This document shows, piece after piece, positions 12,566 to 25,616 of a stretch of 64,000 bases of DNA. Positions within the stretch are counted from its first letter, which is position 1, and the number at the start of each line of letters is the position of its first letter. The notes beneath the pieces are model-generated. The model had not been told where the DNA came from. It did no database searches and saw only the letters and a program-made list of their open reading frames with translations. The translations under genes were made by a program, and so were the position numbers. The stretch lies in assembly GCA_002150815.3 (NCBI GenBank), contig NDFF03000396.1:124001-188000 (forward strand), given 5' to 3'. Source of the DNA: Grammothele lineata. Taxonomy: Eukaryota > Basidiomycota > Agaricomycetes > Polyporales > Polyporaceae.

Positions 12566-14378
12566 ATGTTTACCCCGCCGCCTTCCCCGGACCCGCGACA
12601 GGTCCTGTCCACCTCCCCTGCGTCCACTGCGGTCTCATCAGATCCGTCCCTCAAGCTCCATGTCAGTGACGACCCCTTCCTCAGTCCCTCGTCCGCAAGC
12701 AGCTCCCGGTCCTCCTCCCCATCACTCATGTCACACGAAACACCGCTGTCACCCAAGGAGGACCCCTACATGTACGCCGAGCTCCAGAAGAAGCGTCTAG
12801 GTCGCCGCATACGATGGACCGTCGTCCTCGTCCCCTTCGTCCTCGTCTTCATCGGCCTCTCCACGCGATATCTCTCCCATCCCGCTGCGCTCGATGTCCT
12901 CTCTTCGCGCTCATCAAGCTGGGCGAGCCTCTCGGACTGGACACCACACAAGCGGCACGCGTTCCCGGATCCCGCGCCGGCCGAGACCTCCCCCGCGACG
13001 ACGATCGGCAGCTCATCCGTCACCGGCACCTCGCTCACCCTCGCCTCCGAGACCGCTGCCTCAACAGCATCCGCGACCGCCACGGCCGCAGCGGGAGCCA
13101 GCACAACAGTACCCGCGAGCACCCCGGACCTCCCCAAGCCGTTCCCGCAACCGTTCGACTCAACGTTCTCGACCAACTACTCGACAGTCGGCTGCCAGAA
13201 CTTCATGATGAACATGACGCAGACGAGCCCCTTCCGCGAGTGCCGGCCTTTCTCGCTGCTCGTGCAGGACTCGGCTGCGTTCATCACGGTGAGTTCATTC
13301 GTCCTCCAATCCCTTGAGTATGCCCTTGTTCGCGCCGAGCTTCGCTTTCGGTTCTTCTGCGCTTTGCACTTCTCTTCCTTCGCTGCGAATGTGAGCTTGG
13401 AGAAGGGAGGGTCGGGACGCCTGCGGGCGAAACTTGTTCCCCGGCGCGCCCGGAATTTCAAATCGCACGAGACCCACCCGCCTGCCCTCGTTCCTGTTCT
13501 TTCTTCTCTATTTTGGAACACGGAGGTCAGACGGACGGAAGCGCACCCAGGTGGGCTTCCCGGCTCTCCCCTTCTCCCACAGGCCTTGGGATACCTTTGG
13601 GATTGGAGTTTCTGAGGTTTGATCCCCTATGGAGAATACGAGTGCTGACGACGGATGCGACTGAAGCAGGCCCAGAAGAACATCTCGGAGTTGAATGTGC
13701 TCATCTGGGGCACATGCAACACAGACTTGGGGGCCGACCAGTGCACGGCGAACATGGCATGGTTCGAGGAGAACATCCAGAGCGCGTGCAAGACGGACCT
13801 CGCGGCACAGAACACCGTCGTCGTTGATGCCCTTGCAGGTACGTACATCCATGTCTAATCTTTTACGCCTGGGCCCGCCGCGCGGCGCTCGTCGTCGTGC
13901 GAACGAGAACGCAAGGATGCTCACTCGCCCTCCTTCCTCTCTCCTTGCTCTTCATCCTTCATCCGCCGGTGCAGGTCTGCAAGCGTACAGCGTCATGCGC
14001 GCCGCCGCGTGCGCGATCGACAGCTCGACGAACACCTACTGCTACGTCGAGGCCGCGGGCTCGACGCACGCATCGGACCTCTACCTCTACCAGCTCCCGC
14101 TCGGGCTCGCCCTGCCCAACACGACCGTGCCCTCGTGCTCGAGCTGCGTGCAGAGCGTGATGAACACGTTCGCGACGGGCGGCAAGGGCGTCGACAAGCT
14201 CGCACAGACGTACGCGAGCGCGGCGGGGATCGTGAACGAGGCGTGCGGCTCGACGTTCGTCGCGAACGTCGAGGCCGGCACCAGTGGGGCCGCGCGGGCG
14301 GCGATGATGGATGCGAGGGTGATGTGGGCGGCGGCGGCGGCGGTAGGAGCGGTGGGTGCGGCGCTGGCGGTGCTGTAG
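12566..14378 (+). CDS. DUF7729-type fungal surface protein
   Basis: Exons 12566-13288, 13670-13838 and 13975-14378 give about 431 residues. The N-terminal 75 residues are Ser/Pro-rich and are followed by a basic stretch and one membrane segment (TVVLVPFVLVFIGLSTRYL). A Ser/Thr/Ala-rich stalk follows, then the cysteine-patterned DUF7729 domain: VGCQNFMMNMTQ, FRECRPFSLLVQ, a middle block with CNTDLGADQC, and YCYVEAAG to SCSSCVQSVMNTF near the end. The protein closes with a hydrophobic Ala/Val-rich tail that looks like a GPI-attachment signal or second anchor. Topology is therefore unusual: an internal anchor near the N-terminus plus a hydrophobic C-terminus. The function of DUF7729 is not known; a cell-wall or plasma-membrane position is inferred. 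Confidence 0.75.
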
Positions 14379-14416
14379 CCTACCCTACCGTAGCCTACCG
14401 TAGCCTACTACCCTAC
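14379..14416. repeat. Short imperfect CCTACCGTAG tandem repeat
   Basis: Immediately after the DUF7729 stop codon the block CCTACC(GTAG) is repeated about four times with small changes. It is probably a simple slippage repeat in the 3' untranslated region. Confidence 0.6.
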
Positions 14417-15600
14417 GGCTTCCGAGTCTCAGCGTCGCCAACGCGTTTGCTCCCATCTTTCATCTCGCATTTTCCACGTCTTACGATTGTGCCACTGCTC
14501 GCCTCCGCGGCGCGGCGTGGCCTGCATGCTCGCGACCCCGCTCCGCTCCGCTACGGCGGCATGGTGACGACGCTTCTGCTCCTGCACCTGGACTGAACAC
14601 CCCCACTGGGACTCGAACCACGGACGTCCGTTCGCGCTCGGGGAGGCCTACTTGTGCCCCCACGACGCCCACATCGCTCCCTCCCCGCAGCGCCCCTTCC
14701 CTCCTCTGACATACTTAGGTACACATACACACATAGCCCCGCGCGCCCTGTCTTTACCCGGTAATTTATTCCTTTCGCTGCTCACTACATACATACCACC
14801 TAGCGTAGACCCACCTACTGTATACTCGCGTGCTCGAGGGGCGGGCCCGGCACGCCCGTTGGTGTCCACGCTAACGCTAACGTTTATACCGCGGCTCCGA
14901 GTCGGATTTGTTGTCATACCACGGGCCTCATGTATGCGCATATAGCCAGCTGCTCGCGAGAGCAGTGGCGTACTGCAGGCCACACCATCCCTACCCCCTC
15001 CCCCTCTGACGACGGCGACGGTACTTATGCGTACGTACGTACATATGTGCTTCTGGCTTTTTCTGTTTGTTGTTGAGGTTTGGTGTGGTTCGGTCGCTTT
15101 GCTTTATATTTGGGATGGATTCCTGTGCTCTGACTCTGAGATGTGGTTGCGCGTGCTCACGTTAAGTTCATGACGTCTGAGCAGCTTGTCCCGAGATATC
15201 TAGGCAGGATCATGCGTGGCCAGGCGTAGTGACGGGATCTCGGAACGAACTTTGTGGCCAGAGAACAGCTGTGTTACGATGGATCCCGCGTCTGTGATAC
15301 CACAGGCGCGCTGCGCTGTGTTCTGAATCTGTCTTCCCCGATGAAGAGTGATATCAACGTAAACGCTCAACTTCTGAACTTCAAAGTTGAACTTCTACAG
15401 CTCATCTATCATCAATGTGGCTGCGCGGCGCGCACACTGACCATCTTCTCTAGGCTGGTAATTTTAGTTGGGTAGAGGCGTCTCGCACGGCACACCCATC
15501 GCTGGTGACGAGTCCTCGGGGAAGCCGAAGTTCAACGGCGATCAACCCTCCCGTCTTCGATGCTGCTGCGTTGAAGCCTATCAACCCTTCCGGTGCCTCT

Positions 15601-15631
<31 letters not shown>

Positions 15632-16137
15632 AGCTATCTGGGAGGCATACGCGCGCTCCGGCGAAGAGTAGGCTGGACGACGAAGAGTCACGTACATACC
15701 GAGCATCCAAGAAGATCTCGGCCGGACGGCTTCTTCGCGCGCGCGTCGTGAAACACGCATACGGCATACAGGTGATAAGGTTCGTAAGTGTCTCGTACAA
15801 GCGGGTCGGTCGCTCCGCCTGGCATTCAACCGGATGTGGGGAAGAAATTCATAAGGTATGTGCATGTGCATATCATAGGGCATACAAGTTTCATAGTGCA
15901 TAGTAGTACATATTGAAACGATATTGTGCATGGAAAACCCCTAGCAAGAACGACATAGCGGATACGCCACCAGAGAGCCACAAGAAGGGCAAATAACTCA
16001 CAAAGCAGCGGTCCGACAGCGATACCTTGTCTAGGAGCGTCTGAGAAATTTGCTCCCTCACGAGGATTATCGCACGCGAAGGGTTGGGTAGGGTCGCCCC
16101 ACTCATCATGCACCGCATCCGCCACGAGGATTCAAGC
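14417..16137. other. Gene-poor stretch with a poly-Ser reading frame
   Basis: No gene can be supported. At 15.48-15.77 kb one plus-strand frame reads like a disordered protein segment, including a serine run encoded by the hexamer repeat at 15601, followed by a possible donor site, so it could be an exon of an unrecognised gene. A tRNA T-loop-like string lies near 14.61 kb but does not fold. Confidence 0.35.
15601..15630. repeat. Microsatellite (TCCTCG)x5
   Basis: Five perfect copies of the hexamer TCCTCG. In the plus-strand open frame it encodes a run of serines. Confidence 0.95.
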
Positions 16138-19046
16138 CTACTTTCGAAGGCGCTCAGACCTACGTACGCGTTCCTCTCGTTCTGCTGTGTCAGGTTTTCG
16201 CTTTGATTTGCCCTTTCGTGGCTGCGCTTGGGCACGAGGACGTTTGACGGAAGGCTCTTCTTCGTTCTGGGTTGATGTAGACGCGGCTTCGTTCCCGCCT
16301 TGGGAGCGAAGACTCGCCGTTTTACCAGCTACAGGCGGTTCAACAGTAGGAGCCATAGGATTCCGATCCACGATTGCTGCCAGTGAGCTGCGTGCGGACT
16401 CGCTGGATGCAGCCGGGGACGCATTGACGACGGACTCAGGCTGACCAGGGTCCAAGTCGGGCGCAATGTCCGATTGATGTGCCGGGGCGAGCGCGGAAGT
16501 TCCCGACTGATCGCGACCGTGTTTTCCAGGCGCTGCGGCAATCGCGGGGAGAGGGGCCTTCTTCGGAAGTTTTCCAAGACGAAGTTGGTCCCCGACCTTG
16601 TCAGTTCCAGACCAGCCAGTGTGGGCGATGCAGCGATCTAGGAGCTCCAAGATTCCGAGATGATTGTCCAGATTGGCCGCGTTCATCGTGTACGTATCCT
16701 TCATCATTGACATGTAGTTCATCGCGACGAAGCTGATCGTGTCTTTGAAGTACTTGTCCTCCAGCAAGGTGTACCGGGAGTTGAACCATAGAAGCATTGT
16801 CGAGAAGAACAGATCCAGGGGATGGATGCTTGGTGGTTTGGCGACGTCCGAGTCGGAATGCGCGAATGAGAGTCGAAATGGGCTGGTAATGATTCCGGGA
16901 AATCGTCCGGAATACATCGTATCGCGTTTCGCCGCGCCGCACATGTACGTGATCCAATCTTTGGTCTGATATCTGTCGAAATAGTCGAACATATAGAACT
17001 TGACTGTGTCGCAAGAATGCTGAAGGAACCGGAGAGCTTCATACAATACGATGTGGAAAAATGATTCCAGCTCATCTCCAATGCATGGCGAATGTTCAGG
17101 TTGTTCCAAAACCCACACGCTTATGAATTGCAGTGTTCCCTATTGCGCGAAAGAAATGTAATTATTGATTACCCCTAGTTCACTAGTGTTACTCACCGTA
17201 CGATAGGGCTGGCGACGAATTTCTGACCCCGTAGCCGACATCGCTTTTGCCAATTCCCAATCCGCCAAGATGCCTCGCCGAACGACGCGAAGTTTTCCGT
17301 TATCACCGCTCTCTACTGTGACGTGGATGAGCATATTGCTACGGCTCACATCACGGTGTAGAAGATTGGAGAATCCGACAGCGTCGGCGTGAGCTGCGCC
17401 AGATGGTCTCTGTGAGGCTCACATGACAGGTACGTATGATAGGGGGTGCGCACCTTGAACGCAGTCGCGTGTGATAACCAGTAGCTGTCTACCATCCGTG
17501 AAGTCGTCGAGATTCATACAAATCTCGTCCACGACCAGTCGATAGTGGGTGAAATGGCGGACGTTATACCTGTCCATGTGCTCGACATAGGTCGACAACA
17601 AGTTCCCACCACTCGGCTGGTGAGTCGCGCGTCGTTCGCTCCCTCTGGTGGTCCTGGAGGAACGTTGCGAAGCTGATTCGTGTGCCATCGGGCTTCCCGT
17701 GTCGGAGAAATCCACATACAGAGGTGTCACAGTATCCTGGCCGAGGTCACCGTCGCAGAGCCACGTCGGAATGTTCTTCACCCCGTCGGCGCGTAGCCGG
17801 CGAAGAATAGTGCCCTCGGTCTCTACGTTCTTGTAACTGGTACGCCAAGCGTCCTTGAGCCATACGAAGCACCCGCGCTCCTTGTACCAGGCAACGTAGC
17901 CACGGGTCCCACGGCCAGCCATACCAGCGGTGCAAAACGTTGGTCGACCGACGAGAAAGTGGTGCCACTCGCCGTCTCCTACTGGGACCCTGAGCTCGTA
18001 TCGAGGGCTGTTGTGTTCGAGCGAGTTCATGAACAGGCGACGTTGGAAACGGAAGGTCACATGTTCTCCTACGGGGTAAGAGATCTCCGCGCCTTCTTCG
18101 TCGGGGAGATCTGATTGGGCGCATGAGTCATTCAAGTCGGAGAGGGTGTCCATCAGTGTGTAGTCGGGATGTGGAAGGAAGAGGCGTGTGGCAGTGAGGT
18201 CATGCCCGCGCTGCTCGGGAGTGAGATGGGCGAATGACCACAGGAGATCCCGAAGCATTTGGCGACCCGTGTGTGAGGTGTAGTCGAAAGCGTCGGTGAA
18301 AACGGTCCCGGATCTGTCCCAACGAGTAGGGCGCACCCATTGGCCAAAGACAACGAAAAAGAGAAGCGAAGTCCGGTGCTGGAGCATGAACGCTCGGGAG
18401 ACGTAGCAGGTTGACTGTCCGCGGACATCGGTGGCGCTCTTGGTACCGTGGTCTCCTGTTTGATTACTGAAGGGATCCAAATGAGAAGCGCCACGTTTAA
18501 ATTCGATGAGGAGCTCTTGATCTTCCCAGTGTGGAAGCTCGTCGCCGTGGAATAGGCTGCAATGGAAGAGAGCTCCATCGATCTTCAATCTCTCCTTATC
18601 CCCTACTGCTGGGCGATCTTGGGAGATTCCGAGTCGAAACCCGGGGCATGGTTGAACAGCTCTGTCCTTAGCATTCATCCATGTCCTCTTTAACGTAGAG
18701 ATGAGAGATCAAATTCGACTGGGCATCCGAAGACGTGAGAACTCACCCAACCTTTCACTACACCTTTTTCCAAGCCGGAGTTCAATATTCCCCTAACAAT
18801 GTCATCACTCATAACCGGAGGCCGTGCCCAGTCGAGCAAGTGGTGCGGGAGAGGAAAGAAGAGCTGATTGAACAACTTGGGTGGAAGGTATACCGCCGTT
18901 TTCGCGTTGTTTGCGGCGTGCTCCATGCGGCGGACGTTGGCGTCGGGAACATCGGTTCGATGGGCTTCCCAGTGACTAAAGCTCATGTGAGGAGGGGACG
19001 CCCCTGCCACCTCAGGTGGAGCAGAATGCGAATATTCCTGGGCCAT
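16138..19046 (-). CDS. FunK1 fungal-type protein kinase, copy 1
   Basis: Exons 19046-18747, 18687-17454, 17393-17197 and 17139-16138 give about 910 residues. FunK1 is a fungal expansion of protein-kinase-like proteins, abundant in mushroom-forming species and of mostly unknown role. The catalytic loop reads LLHRDVSRSNMLI, keeping the His-Arg-Asp and the Asn expected for catalysis. The magnesium-binding DFG is replaced by DWE (ILADWELAK), which keeps the Asp. Exon 4 has the FunK1 block ELESFFHIVLYEALRFL. The second intron falls just before the conserved AHADA block in both copies. The C-terminal tail is Arg/Lys-rich (KGKSKRKP to RRSERLRK), a likely nuclear signal. The start at 19046 is the ATG before SHWEAHRTDV; an in-frame upstream start near 19150 is possible. 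Confidence 0.85.
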
Positions 19047-19990
19047 GACGGAGGGTGGAAAGCGACGGAGGGTGGAAAGTGACGCGAGGTATGGTGGAGA
19101 GAGCAGAGCGTATATGTATGAATAGCATGGAGTGACCAGGTAACCAGGTTTCACTCGCCACCCCCAAATAATTGTGTCGCAAAACGAAGTCGGCCACTGC
19201 CACCGTGTCCTTGATCACGGTCCGTATTCTCTGCTTTGGTGCACGCCGGGTAAGATGGGTCGGTAATTGTCTACGGGCTTCAGTTGATCATTTGGCCAAG
19301 GCAGCCGGAAAAGCAAAATCATCTGCTCCAAAAGTTATTCTATGAAAGAAGGGAGTACACATTTACTTACCTCATTGAGCTAAAACTCAGTGATTCTCGC
19401 GTTGCACTGAGGAGGGTCACTAGGTAGTATCATTGCAATGTGGTGTCCATCATAAAACATTTCGGTCTCCCGTGAGTTGCAGCAGGTTTTAGACCACATC
19501 TGAGCTTTAACATGACTCCAAGTGCTCGTCTGTTACATGTCCCGGAGCTTGAATCGCAAGTGCAACGTTGAGACTGAAGCTGAGGCTCGGCGGGCTGAGT
19601 CGGCGTGCACCAACCGAGGACGGCAACTTGGTCGTGGCATACATAGATCTGAGCTCACAAGAAAAGCGGTAGGCGTTCGGCCCAAGCCGGACACTGCGTG
19701 TAAGCGCACGTGCTCAGTATGCCGCCCATGGAAAGATTTTCTCACGGTTTCTCTCAGCGACGGTCCAACCGACCACGGGATTGCGTCTTGTCTCCTTAGA
19801 CCCGTCGGTTGCAACCATTATCTCCCTCTTGTACACCGAGCCGCTACCCGACCCCTTCCCTCTCTAATCCCCAGTCTTCACCCTTGCCACTCGCCCGCCG
19901 TCCGCCGTCTGTCTTCCTACGCTCGTCAGGACGAAGTCGGAATCGAACAAGAACGCGTGCACGACCCCTGTTATATCACCGCAATACGAT
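19047..19990. other. Shared upstream region of the divergent FunK1 pair
   Basis: About 940 bases separate the two start codons, so both promoters must lie here. The half near 19.3-19.5 kb is AT-richer. Open frames on the plus strand at 19.5-19.98 kb carry no recognised domain; the one leading into the 19991 start has no ATG before it. Confidence 0.5.
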
Positions 19991-22491
19991 ATGCCATCCT
20001 CAATTCCGATAGAAGAGTTTCAACGGCGCTTTTTCCCCCTTCTTCCCTCCCAGCGCAACCAACGCAGGCCACCGATGATGAACGCCGCCTTGATGCGCCA
20101 AATCAAGCTGGCACGAACCGGCCGTAATGTAGCAGTTCATTGGGTACATCGTGTATTTTGTGTGTTAAGCTACTGCTGAAACTGATTTAGATGAATTGGA
20201 TTAACGTGTCCGCGATGTCTACCTCCCCTTGCACCGATTTTCGTCTCGCTCTCTGTGACGTCGATCACTACCACAGTCGCAAAGAAAATGTTCAAGCACA
20301 CGGCTGTTTGTACCATCGCTTGGCTGAAACACCTAGCTTCACGTCACGTATGGAAGAAGCGGAGGTGCTGTTAGAGTTCACAACAGGTCCGCTCGATGAA
20401 GATCCAGATGTTAAGTCGGACACCGGCACACATCATCGAAGGCCCGACCTCGTTTCCCGGATATTCGCAGAACAACATCGCGTTGCTGCATTCGCCTTCG
20501 CAGTGAATGACCACGCGGTACGCATAACACGCTGGGATCGCTCTGGCGCTATCTCCTCCTCGAGCTTTGACTATACCACACGACCCGGGCGTGGGCTCCT
20601 CCGCGATCTCCTATGGAGCTTCTCTCGTCTATCCCCTGAACAGCGTGGTTACGACACTACCGCCATTCGCCTCCCTCCTTGTCATCCCGACTATCATCTT
20701 ATGACTCGCCTCGCAGACACCCACTCTCCAGAGGCTTGCAACGATCTCCCTGATGACGAAGGCTTCGAAGTTGAAGCGCTCTCGTCAACGGCACAACCCG
20801 TGTTCCAATTCGAGAGACGCCTCTTTTCGGAGTCGCTCACGAACAACAGCGCTCGATTCTCCCTTCGTATTCCCGTCGACGGCGGCCGCACGTGCCACGA
20901 TTTCCTCGTCGGCCGTCCTACCTTCTGCGCCCCTGGGCTCACCGGTCGCGGGACCCGCGGGTTTGTCGCATGGCATAAACAAGGCCGGCGCTTCGTCTGG
21001 GTGAAAGACGCGTGGCGAACGGCGTGCGCAAAGGCTAACACAGAAGGCGCCGTACTACAACAGCTGAACAAGGAGGGCGTCCGTAATGTGCCTACCCTCA
21101 TCTGTGAAGCCATTCTCAGTCAAACGACACTCGTTTCCACCGACGTTTCTCCGGTGCCAGCAAGTGGGAATCACTTAGTGGACGCGCCTGCTACCAACAC
21201 CAGAGCCGCGCGGCGCAAACATCGCGATCGTCAAACTCAAGCTATTCTTGACGTCTCTGTTCAGGCACCCGTCGACACCAAGCGTCTTAGTCACTATCGG
21301 TTGGCTGTGGAAGAGATTTGCATGGCTCTCAGGTCGTTTAAGTCCGGCAAGCAGCTCATATCTCTTGCTTGTGATGGCGTTCAAGGTGAGCACACTCCAT
21401 GAAATGTCTACCATCTAATCGATTCTTACCCATAGCATTCTACAGCACACGCCGACGCCATTAACTTCACTCGTATTCTTCACGGCGACGTGAGTGAAGG
21501 GAACCTCCTCATTCGGCCGACCATCGTACCATCTGGGGGCGACAAGGCTCAGGTTGTTTGGAGAGGTATGTTGGTGGACTGGGAGCTCGCTAAGCCCTTG
21601 GAGTACGAAGGCGAAATGGACTTGGTCGGACCATTGCAACATGTAAGCTGAAACATTCGTCGTTTTAGTTCCTCGGGCTGAATCTGCTCCGTTAAGGGCA
21701 CTTGGCAGTTCACTTCGGTGAACCTACTCGACACGCCTAAGCAGTCAGCGCTAGTCGTTGATGAACTCGAGTCGTTCTTCTACGTCATCCTTTATATGGC
21801 TGTCCGGTACCTTCGACACAACTGGGATTACTTAGAATCGTTCGTGTACGATTTCTTCGACAGTGTCCTTGTCACAAAGGCGGGAGAGCGCAGATGCGGC
21901 GGGATGAAACGGCAAACGATTTATTCAGGCACCCTACCCCACAAAGGTGGCAGCGAGCACTACGCCTTCTACAACGACGCCGGAGTCAACGACCATCCCA
22001 TCAATCGCATCGTCGGTCAGATGCTCCTTCGCCTCCACTCCCATTACACCATCAAGCTCATCGATTCGGACGATCCGGCGATATTGCATGACCTGAAGCT
22101 GCAGATGTGCATGCGCCACGACGAGTTGATGGCCCTTTTCCGAACCAACGCTCAAAAGCTCGAAGATCACTCTGCGACGCTCACTCTCCTCGACGAGCAT
22201 CTTGCTGGCGACGACTGGCCGACAAACGACAAGGTAGGCGACCAGCTCCGCGGCAAGAACGTTCCAATGCTGCAAGCTCTGCCCGCTTTTTCCAACGCAT
22301 CTAGTTCCCCGTCTTCCGACCCCGCCAAGGCGTTGTGGATAATCCCGGTAGCAGAGACGAACACGCGAGACCCCCCAAAGAAACGGGCGCGCGAAGACGA
22401 GGAAGAGCCCCGGACGAAGCGTCGCAAGGTCTCTACCGAACAGCCCAAGCGCGAGCGTGCGAAACGCACCGTTGTCCGCCGACGTGGTTAG
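19991..22491 (+). CDS. FunK1 fungal-type protein kinase, copy 2
   Basis: Exons 19991-20128, 20191-21385, 21446-21642 and 21697-22491 give about 774 residues. It is a diverged paralogue of the minus-strand kinase, with introns 2 and 3 at the same places (before AHADA and before the GTWQF block). The catalytic loop is ILHGDVSEGNLLI: the Arg of HRD is Gly, while Asp and Asn remain, as in HGD-type kinase-like proteins that act on small molecules and in some FunK1 members. DFG is again DWE (LVDWELAK). The FunK1 block ELESFFYVILYMAVRYL is present. The basic tail (KKRAREDEEEP, then KRTVVRRRG-stop) suggests a nuclear protein. The N-terminus is shorter than in copy 1, and one more upstream exon cannot be excluded. 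Confidence 0.84.
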
Positions 22492-23537
22492 GAGAGTCGC
22501 GCCTACCACCATACAAATCTACAACCCGTGGCGCGAAGGTAAATCCTTTGCCAGAGAGCCGCTTGTTCGCCGTTATTCCTGGTGAATTATCGCGCGGCGA
22601 GCAGCTCCTCTCGGAGCGGGGCAGGAGCGTCACCCAGAACCGATCTATCGCGGCGCTCAGGAGCGTGCTTGCGTACTGCGCTTCATCGCCGCAGTTGTTG
22701 CACCTGATATACGTCTCAGCCTCCTCGTCCTCGCCGGAACCGGGTACACTCCCATATTGCGCGATGTGCCGCTCGTACATGAGCCTCGAGGGGCTTCACC
22801 TTCTACTCCATACCTGCTTCTATTGCGTTCGTGTCGTATGAATGGCCGTCTGTTCAACAGATGCTAGTAGTAGAATGAAATAATCCGGCCGGTGCACTAG
22901 CTCTTGTTCGGAGCCCCGGCTATGTACGCCACTCCTGGGTAGACCTGATCGTGAGACGTGTATCCTCACAAGTCCTTGGTGATTCAAGATTTCAAACTCC
23001 AACCTCCAAGCTCAAGGAACCAATCTGCCACGACGTTGTAAGCTCAACATAACGCGCTGCGTACGCCGCATACACGTCCGGATTTCCTAACGATGCTACA
23101 AAGTCAGGAGTTACATTCGTGGTCTGTTGAGCATGATCACGTACATACATTGCATGAGCCGTGCGCGGGGACACTATCATTTAAGGGTGATTGCAAGCTG
23201 ACATTAGTTGTGGCCGAGGACATTCACGGAGCACTGAGTATGTGATAGACTCCATTCGCTCCGGATCGGGTACACGGACTGGGATATCCTACACTACCTA
23301 ATCAGTACAACGCACCATCTAAACGTCCAGTCTGACTACTCAGTCCTCAAGGTCGTCATCTACGGAAGCCGTTCTACATGATCCACGCTGGGCGATCGTC
23401 ATTTGGATGATCTGCGCCAAACTAACTAGCCCTCTCTCGTACTGTTGACGCGAGACCGAGACACGAAGTCAGCCACGAATGTCATCCACGTACATCGAAC
23501 GAAAGGAGACTCACTCATGGGTCGCGCTATCTGGGAT
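22492..23537. other. Intergenic region between FunK1 copy 2 and DUF7918 paralogue 4
   Basis: About 1 kb between two genes whose 3' ends face each other. No gene, repeat or RNA is recognised. Confidence 0.4.
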
Positions 23538-24922
23538 CTAGTCGCTCAATGTTAAGTCTACAACTTCCCGCTTCTTCACGATCACCACATCAGGCTCCCG
23601 CTTCACCCGCTTTGGGCTTCGCGAACCAGTGAGGTCTTCGTGTTCCTCCTTGACTCCGGAAGCCGGACGCTTGCGCTTCGCAACGCGGACCATCCGGCGT
23701 TGGAGCGCCTCGATCTGGCTCTACGGATGTTGTCAATGGTTGGCCTGCCATATGCGTGTGAAGGATGTGAGGATGCGTACCTGGAGGTCCTCTAAATCTT
23801 CCTCTACTTCTGATTCGGATCCGAGCCCCTCGTCGGATCCGCTGGTGTCGAGTTTCGGCTTCACGTCTTCTTCACGCTTGACTATCGCCTTGACCTCCTC
23901 TATGTCTGAACCATCATCTAGGTGCTCCGCCTTCATACGAGATTGTGAAGTGTTGCCTGTACGATCTTCGCCTTCATAACCCCTCCTGGGGATGGCAGGA
24001 ACAACATCGGGGCCCTGAGCAACGATCTCTGACGGCGGTATTATTTCCTGCGCCTGCAGAAGAGCTGCCGTGCGCGTGTGTCCTTCAGTTCGAAAAGATG
24101 CAGGAGAGGCAAAGACACCATGTACCTACCTATAGGCCTATACCGGAAAACAAAGCGTGCCACGTCTCCCTCATTGGGATCAAGCGGCGTGCTAGTCGTC
24201 TGAATGTTGCGGTTCTGGGAACGCACCGCCTCACCTAGCCTGTTACGAGCGTGATACAGATATCAGTGGGCCGATATATAACGCAGTGGAATGAGGGAGC
24301 AATATTTACGTGACACAGTGCACCCCCGCTTTCTTGCAGCGCTCATTCACGGGGCCAACGGGTCGAAATTTGGTACCTCTATGTGGGACGGAACGGTACT
24401 CCGCACGGATGCGAGAGACGGCGACTTCTATCTCCCCAAGTGCGGCATGTGAGGGGGAGCCTATCCCGTCTTCATCGTCTGCGACACAACGTGGGTGAGT
24501 CATGTTTCCGAGATGGAAGATCGTGGGGGCCGACTGGAGCAAAGACGTACCCGTTGTCCGCAACTTGGCGAACTCGAACCGTTGTCGGAAGGTGGGATTG
24601 ACCCTCACTCCCCATCGCGAGCCAAAGCCACCCGGAGGACACCTGTTGCCTCCGACCTCACAGCCGTCAATCTTCGTCGCGAAGCGGAGATGGGTCTGCT
24701 TGACACGATCGTGCCAATGGATCGTGAAGTGCTATGAGGGCACGAAACTCAGTTATTCACATATACCACAATCCACCCGGAGGAAGTGCAGCTCACCTTT
24801 CCACATTCACTAGGTATGAAACAGGCAACGGTCTTGCCACTGGGGCCCTCCGTCTGCATGCAGTACTCCGGTAAACGCTTGCCATCAGAAGTAACCCACA
24901 CTTCGAAGCCCTTGTAGAACAT
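23538..24922 (-). CDS. DUF7918 family protein, paralogue 4, with C-terminal SUMO-interacting-like tail
   Basis: Exons 24922-24797, 24731-24551, 24478-24310, 24239-24130, 24064-23781 and 23720-23538 give about 350 residues. Blocks: KGFEVWVTSDGKRLPEY and CFIPSECGK (exon 1), FTIHWHD (exon 2), NERCKKAGVHCVT (end of exon 3, a mild change from the usual SKKAGAHCV), RFVFRYRPI (exon 4) and LLQAQEIIPPSE (exon 5). The exon 5 linker is acidic with Lys clusters. The last exon opens SQIEALQRRMVRVAKRKRP, a likely coiled coil passing into a basic patch, and the protein ends REVVDLTLSD-stop. It sits head-to-tail with paralogue 5 on the minus strand, a second small tandem array separate from paralogues 1-3. 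Confidence 0.86.
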
Positions 24923-25616
24923 GGCGAGTTCAGCTATCAGACCTCAAGGGCACTTTAGAGTGGCGCCGGGAGAGACTGAGACAGATGAGACAGACAAGGG
25001 GAGAAGGGAAAAGATGTATTTAGACACAATAAGCGTCCGAGTGGGGTCGTGGTGGTATGCGGGCAAGAGCACAGACGCCCGTCAGACACGGTACCGGCCC
25101 GCTGATGAGTCGCGTCGCGCGCGACGCGTGTTATGTAAGCAGGGAACGTGACCCGCTGTGGTCTCAAAGTCGACGGACCCCAAATTGACGGAACTTCGAG
25201 TCTAAGTAGTTTGAGATCGTAACTTTTCCGGGTGCTACCTGGAAAAATTGCAGCTGCACTTCGTAGCAGTCGTACTCCTCCTTCGAAGCTCGTGAACTTA
25301 GCAATGTCGATACTTGGTCGATACAGCGATGTTTTTGATGGGAGACGAGTTGAGGCACTATGCTTTAACGCATTTTGAAGATATTTGAGTTATTCTAGCA
25401 ATACAGAGTGCTGATAGCGTATAGGGACTTGGTGTAAGGCAAGGTAGGGATGTACGTAGTACATCTGATGATGTACTCAATGGTACGCTATGGAGATTAT
25501 ACCTATTGCGTACAGTAGCCTAGCGAGACAACTAGAAGCGATATTAACCTAAACACACTTGAAGAAAAGTGACGGGGGTGCACCCTGAGGATACCGTAGC
25601 TATGCAGTAGAAGTAA
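24923..25616. other. Intergenic region between DUF7918 paralogues 4 and 5
   Basis: About 690 bases without a gene. AT-rich at 25.2-25.6 kb with a short palindrome around 25.45 kb (GTACGTAGTAC). It should hold the promoter of paralogue 4 and the 3' end of paralogue 5. Confidence 0.45.

Noticed and set aside
14594..14665. tRNA on the minus strand
   Set aside because: GGTTCGAGTCC near 14.61 kb looks like a T-loop, but the T stem has only three of five pairs and no 5' strand complementary to the would-be acceptor 3' strand is found.
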